From positions 1 to 5,166 of the forward strand of contig JAJYYR010000064.1 in assembly GCA_021800805.1 (NCBI GenBank): 5,166 nucleotides of DNA. Direction: 5' to 3'. This document shows positions 1 through 5,166 of the stretch, piece after piece. Position 1 is the first letter of the stretch. Each line of letters begins with the position of its first letter. Position numbers and translations under genes: made by a program. The notes under the pieces are model-generated. The model was not told the origin of the DNA and searched no databases. It was given only the letters and a program-made list of their open reading frames with translations. This stretch comes from a bacterium. Lineage in GTDB: Bacteria > SZUA-79 > Acidulodesulfobacterales > Acidulodesulfobacteraceae.

Positions 1-712
1 GAATATTAATAGTTTTAAAATATTTCTGGACAAATCCCCGCCCTTTTCCCATATCGAAATCGTCTTCCTGCCCGCCGGTTAACTTTAGTCCGCCTTTGCC
101 GAAATAGCCGGCTTTAGCTATATATCTCTTTTTCAGCATAAATTTATCGTTAAATACGTAAACGTTGACCCCCTTGACCGTCTTCGATGCCGGATCCATA
201 ATTTCCGCCGTCACGATGCACCGTTTATAATGAATAAATATGTTTTTGGTCGTGTATTTATAGACCGAACCCTCATTATAATTTTTATTTTTATTAATAT
301 CTTTCTGCATAACGACTCTTCTCAAAACATTCGACCTTACCGCGACAAAATTAGAAAGCAGGAATGCAAAAACGGATATTGCCGCGCCTAAAATTATTAA
401 AGGGGTAAAGAATCTTGCCATACTTAAACCGGAAGATTTTACGGCCGTTATTTCGTTATTTTTATTAAAAAAGGATATTGAAAGCAGGGTCGCCAGAAGG
501 ACCGACAACGGAAGCACCCTGTATGTTATCTCCGGCAGTTTGTAAAAAAAATAAAGAATTATATATTGAAACTCCGGGGAATGCTTTGTGAAGGCGCCGA
601 TGTTGGAAATAAAATCCACCACTATATAAAAAAATATAAGGCCCAGAAGCGATATAGCGAAATATTTTAAAAATTCGCTTATAAGATATTTCTGCAATAT
701 TTTTATTTTCAT
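1..712 (-). CDS. lptG: LptG-like LPS export permease, 3' end cut by window edge
   Basis: This is an inner-membrane permease subunit of the YjgP/YjgQ family. With LptF and the ATPase LptB it extracts lipopolysaccharide from the inner membrane and passes it to the periplasmic Lpt bridge. I translated 237 codons from the ATG at 712-710 down to the left edge with no stop, so the C-terminal third (late jellyroll and last three membrane helices) lies outside the window. Visible parts are a hydrophobic helix at about residues 17-34 ending in VVDFISN, a second at about 60-82, the conserved cytoplasmic stretch NNEITAVKSSGLS at 85-97, a third helix at about 101-122, then the start of the polar periplasmic jellyroll. 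It lies 22 bp after lptF, and GGGTAA about 12 nt upstream is only a weak ribosome-binding match, so it is probably co-transcribed and translated with lptF. Family assignment is firm. LptG rather than a second LptF is inferred from its position and the VVDF segment. Confidence 0.88.
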   Translation of the reverse strand, partial: MKIKILQKYLISEFLKYFAISLLGLIFFYIVVDFISNIGAFTKHSPEFQYIILYFFYKLPEITYRVLPLSVLLATLLSISFFNKNNEITAVKSSGLSMARFFTPLIILGAAISVFAFLLSNFVAVRSNVLRRVVMQKDINKNKNYNEGSVYKYTTKNIFIHYKRCIVTAEIMDPASKTVKGVNVYVFNDKFMLKKRYIAKAGYFGKGGLKLTGGQEDDFDMGKGRGFVQKYFKTINI

Positions 713-734
713 AGATATTTTAAATTACCCGCAA

Positions 735-1823
735 TTACTTTAAGAAGGCTTTTAGATACAGAACGGAGCCGGAAACGGCAAGAAATAAATCCGCTCCCCA
801 GACGCCTATAACTGGATTTAACTGGTTTCTAAGGGACAGATAAAATCCAGACGTGAAAAGTATATAATAAATCACGACAAATATTATAGTATATGAAATA
901 GCAAGAAATAAACTCCTTTTTTCCAGAAGCATACCAAGCGGCATACCTATGAATATAAATAAAACCGCGGCGACCGGAATAGCTATTTTTTTATAAAGAT
1001 ACGCAAGATAAATATTTTTCATTTTGGGACTTTTTTCCGTCAGATATTTTCGCGCAAGAGCGGAAAAAGTCAAAAAATGCATAGAGCTGTTTTTTCCGGG
1101 AAAAGACAGGCCTTTTAATTTAATATTTATTTTATAGGTATTAAAATGCAGGAGCCAGAAATTTTTTGAATCCGGATTCTGGTTTTGAATAGTTCCTTTT
1201 TTTAAATAAAAAGACAGGGTGTTGAGTTTTTGATTGTATTTTATGCTGCCGCTTTTCGCGATTAAAGTTTCGGGGGTATTATGGACTTTGTTTAATATAA
1301 AAATGCCCTTCAGGGTAGATTTATCCTCATTAACGTTTTTCACGAAAATTTTTAAGTTTCCGAACCTGTTTGTCAGCGAATTTCTTTTTAACGCCGAGAG
1401 TGCGGCTTTTTTGGCTTCTTTTACGGCAAGGACCCTGAAAAAGAAATTAAATCTGGGCGCCATATAAAATGAAAAAAGAATTGAAAACGAAAGCGGTATC
1501 AATGCAAATAATAAAACCGGCTTCGTAAGCTTGAATATGCTTATGCCCGAAGCGCGAAGCGCCATAATTTCGTTATCCTGCGTCATTTTTCCGAACACCG
1601 TCAAGAGGGCAAGCAGAAAAGATACCGGAAGAGTTATTATCATAAAATCAGGTATGGTTAAACTTGCAAGTTTTAATACCGCCGAAATACTTATGCCTTT
1701 ATTTAGAACCATCTGCGTCAGCAAAAGAATACGATTTATAGTAACGCTGAACGTAAATATTAAAAGTCCGAAAATGAAGGGAAAAATCATCTGCTTAAAT
1801 ATATATCTGTCTATGGTTGACAT
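735..1823 (-). CDS. lptF: LptF-like LPS export permease
   Basis: Complete 362-residue protein of the YjgP/YjgQ family, the usual length for an LptF/LptG subunit. It acts in the inner membrane in the LptB2FG transporter that supplies lipopolysaccharide to the outer membrane. Three N-terminal helices are visible (about 13-35, 54-80, 100-122), then a periplasmic jellyroll region rich in beta-like segments (about 140-250), then three C-terminal helices (about 276-299, 303-326, 337-360). The conserved loop after helix 2 reads DNEIMALRASGIS (83-95), and helix 4 has the family's P-x-A ... G-x-P-L-G pattern (283-297). The chosen ATG gives the typical N-terminus, with a DRY near residue 5 just before the first helix. 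No clear Shine-Dalgarno sequence precedes it. It is the first gene of a leftward lptF-lptG pair and a good candidate promoter lies about 75 bp upstream. Confidence 0.93.
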   Translation of the reverse strand: MSTIDRYIFKQMIFPFIFGLLIFTFSVTINRILLLTQMVLNKGISISAVLKLASLTIPDFMIITLPVSFLLALLTVFGKMTQDNEIMALRASGISIFKLTKPVLLFALIPLSFSILFSFYMAPRFNFFFRVLAVKEAKKAALSALKRNSLTNRFGNLKIFVKNVNEDKSTLKGIFILNKVHNTPETLIAKSGSIKYNQKLNTLSFYLKKGTIQNQNPDSKNFWLLHFNTYKINIKLKGLSFPGKNSSMHFLTFSALARKYLTEKSPKMKNIYLAYLYKKIAIPVAAVLFIFIGMPLGMLLEKRSLFLAISYTIIFVVIYYILFTSGFYLSLRNQLNPVIGVWGADLFLAVSGSVLYLKAFLK

Positions 1824-1839
1824 AATTGCTTTAAAATTA

Positions 1840-1868
1840 TTGACTATATTATTTAAAAATATTAAAAT
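1840..1868 (+). promoter_or_regulatory. Candidate sigma70 promoter for the receiver-like gene and nadC
   Basis: TTGACT (1840-1845), 17 bp, then TAAAAT (1863-1868) matches the housekeeping consensus at 5 of 6 in each box with ideal spacing. Transcription would start near 1875 and leave a leader of about 90 nt. An alternative nearer the gene is TTAAGA (1868-1873), 17 bp, TATAGT (1891-1896), which is weaker in the -35 box. Both are AT-rich predictions without further support. Confidence 0.4.
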
Positions 1869-1898
1869 TAAGATAAAATTAAATGGAAATTATAGTAT

Positions 1899-1928
1899 AT
1901 TATAAATATACCGATAATAGTATATCAA
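1899..1928 (-). promoter_or_regulatory. Candidate sigma70 promoter for lptF-lptG
   Basis: Reading the minus strand, TTGATA (1928-1923) is followed after 18 bp by a perfect TATAAT (1904-1899). This is 5 of 6 and 6 of 6 matches to the housekeeping consensus. Transcription would begin near 1892, giving a leader of about 70 nt before the lptF ATG. A second TATAAT on the same strand at 1894-1889 could be an alternative -10. The region is so AT-rich that chance matches are expected, so this is a sequence-only prediction. Confidence 0.45.
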
Positions 1929-1952
1929 AAATCATAAATGTTTTAAAGCATT

Positions 1953-1958
1953 AGGAGG
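1953..1958 (+). promoter_or_regulatory. Strong Shine-Dalgarno for the receiver-like gene
   Basis: AGGAGG, extended by two more G, sits 8 nt before the ATG at 1967 and fixes that start. It is a full match to the 16S anti-Shine-Dalgarno sequence. It stands out because lptF, nadC and coaX in this window have no recognisable site and lptG and birA have shorter ones. Confidence 0.85.
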
Positions 1959-1966
1959 GGTAAATT

Positions 1967-3148
1967 ATGTCGTATAATTTAATTTTTATAGACGAAAGCG
2001 AGTCAATGCAAAGATCCGTCGCCGCCATATTTCTCGATAATCCTGAATTCAAGCTTACTCTTGTCAACGAACCGGCGTCCATTTATAAAGCGGCTAAAAA
2101 CTTTATTCCCGATATAATAGTATTGAGCTACAACACTATCGACACGGGATTAAAAAAAAGCATAACGGAAATAAAAACCAGCAGAGAATTCTCGAATATA
2201 CCGCTCATTTTATTAGTCCCATCGGATTTATCGGACAATGAAAGAGAAACGCTGATAAATCTGAAATCCGACGGTTTCATATACAGACCTTTCGATAAAG
2301 ACGCTTTTATTTCAAAAATAAAAAGAACCCTTAACGGAGGCAATACTGTTTCTAATGCATCCGAAAATACCGCAAATTCAGGAGAAAAGATATACGACAT
2401 CGCATCCTTCGAAAATAAAAAAACAAACACGGAAAGCGTTCCCGAACAGGAACACGGCAGCCCTGAATCTTCGGAATTAAGCCAGGCATTCGAAAATTTA
2501 TTTAAAGACGACACGATATTTAAAGAATTTCAGAACCTCAATAAAAAAGAAGAACCGGCGGGCACCGCTTATTTGATAGAAGAAGAACCGTCTGCAGAAA
2601 CTGCGGAACCGGAACATATCGCCGCCGCAATACCCCAAGAATTCTCCAGACAGGCTGAGCCGCCCGAATCCGGCGACAGCGATACCCTGAGGGTTCCGGG
2701 GGGATTTGAATCTAACGGCCCGTCCGAACCGGTTAAATCTGCCGGAATATTTGAGTTAAATACGCCGGATGAAGCTTTTGAGTCTGCCGTATCGTTTGAC
2801 TCCATACAAGAACACATGGAACATCATCATGAAGACGCCCCTGCCCCTGCTTTCAACGAACCCTTCGCCGGCTTTAATATGGCATTAGGCGGAAATCCCG
2901 AAGAGATTAACGAACCTGAAGTATATAAATTAAATACGGATATAAGTACTAAAAAATCCGAAGGAGAATTAAATTTGAAAATTTTAGACGAACAAAATCT
3001 CGTTAAATTGGAAGATTATTTAAAAAACGCCATAGAAAAAACTATCGAGGATATTAAACCTCAAATAATCGAAACTATAAAAGCAGGTCTTCCCGAAATT
3101 ATAGAAAGACTCGTCAAAGAAGAAATAGAAAAGATTAAACAACAATAA
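1967..3148 (+). CDS. Degenerate receiver-domain protein with acidic linker and PopZ-like C-terminal tail
   Basis: 393 residues in three parts. Residues 1-122 fold like a response-regulator receiver: beta-1 ends in D9-E10, beta-3 reads DIIVLSYN (49-56), beta-4 LILLV (80-84), and beta-5 with its following turn FIYRPF (104-109). The phospho-acceptor Asp is Ser54, the switch Thr/Ser is Val84 and the invariant Lys is Arg107, so phosphorylation in the usual way is unlikely. Residues about 125-335 are a low-complexity linker rich in Glu, Asp, Pro, Ser and Ala with a His/Glu cluster EHMEHHHED (282-290), probably disordered. Residues about 336-393 are a charged helical tail ending LPEIIERLVKEEIEKI (375-390). 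No DNA-binding, kinase or other output domain is seen. The architecture recalls polarity proteins such as Myxococcus RomR and FrzS (receiver plus linker plus helical tail), and the tail recalls PopZ. A scaffold or localisation role is inference. It shares a 10-bp gap with nadC downstream and has the window's best ribosome-binding site. Confidence 0.85.
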   Translation: MSYNLIFIDESESMQRSVAAIFLDNPEFKLTLVNEPASIYKAAKNFIPDIIVLSYNTIDTGLKKSITEIKTSREFSNIPLILLVPSDLSDNERETLINLKSDGFIYRPFDKDAFISKIKRTLNGGNTVSNASENTANSGEKIYDIASFENKKTNTESVPEQEHGSPESSELSQAFENLFKDDTIFKEFQNLNKKEEPAGTAYLIEEEPSAETAEPEHIAAAIPQEFSRQAEPPESGDSDTLRVPGGFESNGPSEPVKSAGIFELNTPDEAFESAVSFDSIQEHMEHHHEDAPAPAFNEPFAGFNMALGGNPEEINEPEVYKLNTDISTKKSEGELNLKILDEQNLVKLEDYLKNAIEKTIEDIKPQIIETIKAGLPEIIERLVKEEIEKIKQQ

Positions 3149-3158
3149 CCGTTAAAAT

Positions 3159-4010
3159 ATGCGTATTTTCGAGCCACAGGTAAAACCTCTTATATATGCG
3201 GCGCTGAATGAAGATATTAAAGGCGGCGATATTACTACCGATGCCGTCACGTTTAAAAACGACCCCGTTATCCGATGCGAAATTATCGCAAAAAAAGATT
3301 CCGTCGTATGTGGACTGCAGATATTTTCTATGGTGTTCGATATAATTTCAAAAGATAACTATAAAATTGATTTTTTTAGCGGCGAAGGGGATAAAGCGGT
3401 TAAATTCCAGAAGATAATATCCCTTAAAGCAAAAGCGAGCGACATACTGTACGGAGAAAGAACCGCTCTTAATTTTCTTCAGCACCTGTCAGGCATTGCA
3501 ACAATATCTAATATTGCCTCGAAAGAACTCGAAGGACTTAACACAAAAATTTTAGATACTAGAAAAACTATCCCCGGACTAAGAATGCTCCAAAAATATG
3601 CCGTCAAAACAGGCGGAGGAGAAAACCACAGATTCGACCTTTCATCGGGAATACTTATAAAGGATAATCATATTAAACTTGCCGGCGGAATAAAAAACGC
3701 CATGGAAGCCGTAAAGAAGCACTATTCCGGCTTAAACTTTAAAATAGAAATAGAAACCGCCACGCTGGAAGAAGTTAAATCTGCCGTAGAAGCAAAGGCC
3801 GACGTGATAATGCTGGATAATATGGATATAAAAACAATGAAAAAAGCCGTTAAAATTATAGACGGAAAAGCCGTTACGGAAGCCTCGGGCAATATAACGA
3901 TAGATAAGTTAAGAAAAATAGCCGTGGAAACCGGCGTCGATTATATTTCTATGGGGTCGCTTACCAATTCCGTAATTCCCGCCGATTTTTCGTTAAATTT
4001 CGTTAAGTAA
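3159..4010 (+). CDS. nadC: Nicotinate-nucleotide pyrophosphorylase (carboxylating)
   Basis: This enzyme, quinolinate phosphoribosyltransferase, converts quinolinate and PRPP to nicotinate mononucleotide, CO2 and pyrophosphate, the step that joins de novo NAD synthesis to the common pathway. The 283-residue length is typical. The N-terminal domain starts with the family pattern LNEDIKGGDITTDA (16-29). The catalytic barrel shows GERTALNFLQHLSGIAT (99-115), DTRKTIPGLR (133-142), KTGGGENHR (150-158), IKDNH (167-171), EIET (197-200), IMLDN (217-221) and EASGNI (241-246), so substrate-binding Arg, Lys and acidic residues are present. The late motif reads GSLTNS (266-271) where LTHS is common. No Shine-Dalgarno precedes the ATG. 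It lies 10 bp after the receiver-like gene, so translation may depend on ribosomes arriving from that gene. I see no hairpin terminator after it. Confidence 0.96.
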   Translation: MRIFEPQVKPLIYAALNEDIKGGDITTDAVTFKNDPVIRCEIIAKKDSVVCGLQIFSMVFDIISKDNYKIDFFSGEGDKAVKFQKIISLKAKASDILYGERTALNFLQHLSGIATISNIASKELEGLNTKILDTRKTIPGLRMLQKYAVKTGGGENHRFDLSSGILIKDNHIKLAGGIKNAMEAVKKHYSGLNFKIEIETATLEEVKSAVEAKADVIMLDNMDIKTMKKAVKIIDGKAVTEASGNITIDKLRKIAVETGVDYISMGSLTNSVIPADFSLNFVK

Positions 4011-4024
4011 AATTATTTTTTTAG

Positions 4025-4053
4025 GGGACAGATTTAAATTCTTCGTATATAAT
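4025..4053 (+). promoter_or_regulatory. Candidate sigma70 promoter for birA-coaX
   Basis: GGGACA (4025-4030), 17 bp, then a perfect TATAAT (4048-4053) lies in the 74-bp gap between nadC and birA. The -35 box matches 4 of 6 consensus bases. Transcription would start near 4060, leaving a leader of about 25 nt. This could give birA and coaX expression independent of the upstream genes, although read-through from nadC is also likely because no terminator is visible. Confidence 0.45.
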
Positions 4054-4072
4054 AATAGAATAGATAACTTTA

Positions 4073-4077
4073 AGAGG
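4073..4077 (+). promoter_or_regulatory. Ribosome-binding site of birA
   Basis: AGAGG lies 7 nt before the ATG at 4085 and supports that start over the in-frame Met codon three codons later. Confidence 0.6.
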
Positions 4078-4084
4078 CTGTAAA

Positions 4085-4906
4085 ATGGAAGAAATGAATT
4101 ATATCGATATATTTGAAATTAAAAAACGGCTGAAAGGGCCGTTTGCCGGAAAAAATTTATATTACGAAGAAAAGGTTGACTCCACAAACACTCTTGCCAG
4201 AGATTTAGCATCTAAAGGCGTAAAAAACGGAAGCGTGGTAATAGCGGATTGTCAGGAAAAAGGAAGGGGTAGAAACGGAAAATTCTGGACATCCCCCTGC
4301 GGATGCAATATATATATGTCTATAATATTAAGGCCTAAATTTACTCCCGAAACCGCTCAGGGAATGACGATTTTAGCCGCGGTATCCGTAGCCGACGCAA
4401 TAGTCGAGGTTGCTTCCCTGCAGCCTCAGATTAAATGGCCTAACGACGTTCTTATAGGCTCTAAAAAAGTTTCCGGAATATTGACGGAAATGAGTACGCA
4501 AAATATGACTATAGAATACATGGTGGTCGGTATAGGGATGAATGTTAATATAACGGAAAAAGATATGGACGACAATATAAAAAATATCGCAACATCGCTC
4601 TTAATGGAATCTGAAAAAACAAACGGTTCAACCGCTCTTATAGACAGGAACAGACTGATAGCGTCTATTTTAAATAAATTCGATAAATACTATGAAATGT
4701 TTTTATCTACCGGCTTATCGTCCGTTCTCGGTTATTATCAAAAATACTTCGGTATGATGGGTAAAACGATTGAAATAAATGTTAAGGACAGAAGAGTCGA
4801 AGGACAGGTCGTCGGCATAGATTCCAAAGGGGCGCTTCTTTTAAAAACAGGCGAAAACGAACTGGAGAAGATTGTCTCCGGCGAAATATATTTTTCCCAA
4901 AATTAA
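4085..4906 (+). CDS. birA: Biotin--[acetyl-CoA-carboxylase] ligase, catalytic-only form
   Basis: Cytoplasmic enzyme that activates biotin with ATP to biotinyl-AMP and attaches it to the target lysine of biotin carboxyl carrier proteins. The 273 residues show the biotin-contact motif DSTN (32-35), the adenylate-binding loop GRGRNGKFW (60-68), KWPNDV (117-122) with the catalytic-site lysine, KKVSGILTE (127-135), VGIGMNVN (148-155) and a C-terminal SH3-like domain from about 225 to 270. The catalytic domain begins almost at the N-terminus. The winged-helix DNA-binding domain that makes E. coli BirA (321 residues) a repressor of the biotin operon is absent, so this is a group I ligase without direct transcriptional control. 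It follows nadC by 74 bp and precedes coaX by 25 bp. Confidence 0.96.
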   Translation: MEEMNYIDIFEIKKRLKGPFAGKNLYYEEKVDSTNTLARDLASKGVKNGSVVIADCQEKGRGRNGKFWTSPCGCNIYMSIILRPKFTPETAQGMTILAAVSVADAIVEVASLQPQIKWPNDVLIGSKKVSGILTEMSTQNMTIEYMVVGIGMNVNITEKDMDDNIKNIATSLLMESEKTNGSTALIDRNRLIASILNKFDKYYEMFLSTGLSSVLGYYQKYFGMMGKTIEINVKDRRVEGQVVGIDSKGALLLKTGENELEKIVSGEIYFSQN

Positions 4907-4931
4907 ATTTTATTATTAATTACTTTAATTT

Positions 4932-5166
4932 ATGATACTATCGTGCGATATAGGCAACTCCTCTTCTTCTTTCGGATTGTTCGACGAGAAAGGTTACGAT
5001 ATAATTAAAGCCTTCAGAATAGATACCGCAAAAATATCTTCATCAAACGATTTAAAAAAGTTTTTTGCAAAAAATAATCCGTTAAAAGATATAAGCGGCG
5101 TTTCCATCTCCTCTGTAGTTCCGTCCATCGACCCTATATATAAAGATTTTTTCGGCAAAATTAAAA
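4932..5166 (+). CDS. coaX: Type III pantothenate kinase, 5' part only
   Basis: I translated 78 codons from the ATG at 4932 to the right edge with no stop; the full family length is about 250-270 residues. The enzyme phosphorylates pantothenate in the first step of coenzyme A synthesis. The N-terminus MILSCDIGNSSSSFGLF carries the DIGN phosphate-binding motif with Asp6, where the next residue is Ser in place of the common Thr. GVSISSVVP (56-64) is the second family signature, closing the first beta-alpha section of the ASKHA fold. The remaining catalytic aspartates lie outside the window. There is no clear Shine-Dalgarno in the 25-bp gap after birA, so it is probably translated from a shared transcript. 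A birA-coaX neighbourhood is common in bacteria and supports the call. Confidence 0.9.
   Translation, partial: MILSCDIGNSSSSFGLFDEKGYDIIKAFRIDTAKISSSNDLKKFFAKNNPLKDISGVSISSVVPSIDPIYKDFFGKIK

Noticed and set aside
1234..1905. Two plus-strand open frames (1234-1467 and 1531-1905)
   Set aside because: They lie antisense to lptF, match no recognisable family, and lptF has a clear full-length family pattern on the other strand.
2152..2159. Run of eight A as a possible slippage or frameshift site
   Set aside because: The reading frame continues through a complete receiver fold and on to the tail, and no alternative frame downstream looks functional.
2698..2703. Run of six G as a possible sequencing indel in the receiver-like gene
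   Set aside because: The same frame before and after the run gives a consistent acidic linker and a coherent helical tail.
2128..2817. Two minus-strand open frames (2128-2514 and 2569-2817)
   Set aside because: They are antisense to the receiver-like gene, Ser/Gly-rich in the way expected from reading Asp/Glu/Pro-rich codons backwards, and have no ribosome-binding site.
4011..4024. T-rich stretch after nadC as an intrinsic terminator
   Set aside because: There is a T run but no GC-rich stem before it.
4085..4906. BirA as repressor of the biotin operon
   Set aside because: The winged-helix N-terminal domain is absent; the catalytic DSTN motif begins at residue 32.

Overview
The window looks like ordinary chromosomal DNA from an AT-rich Gram-negative bacterium. 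The two lipopolysaccharide-transport permease genes on the left require an outer membrane. The mix of LptF/LptG, a receiver-type protein with a long acidic linker, and a nadC-birA-coaX run would fit a low-GC deltaproteobacterial (Desulfobacterota-like) lineage. That placement is inference from gene content, not from a marker gene. I see no mobile element, CRISPR array, tRNA or rRNA.

Layout: positions 1-1823 hold two minus-strand genes read right to left, lptF (complete) then lptG (cut by the left edge), probably one transcript. Positions 1824-1966 are an AT-rich divergent intergenic region with candidate promoters on both strands and a very strong Shine-Dalgarno sequence for the gene to the right. 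Positions 1967-5166 are plus-strand: a 393-residue receiver-like protein, nadC (NAD synthesis), birA (biotin-protein ligase) and the start of coaX (type III pantothenate kinase, cut by the right edge). The first two are only 10 bp apart. A 74-bp gap before birA carries a plausible internal promoter.

The three enzymes at the right all serve cofactor supply (NAD, protein-bound biotin, coenzyme A). The LPS permeases serve envelope assembly.

The one gene that is not routine is the 393-residue protein. Its receiver domain has lost the phospho-acceptor aspartate and two other switch residues. A roughly 200-residue acidic, proline-containing, probably disordered linker follows, and it ends in a short helical tail that resembles, by eye, the C-terminal assembly region of PopZ-type polar scaffold proteins. 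This architecture suggests a phosphorylation-independent scaffold or polarity protein rather than a transcription regulator. It is the best candidate in the window for undescribed biology.
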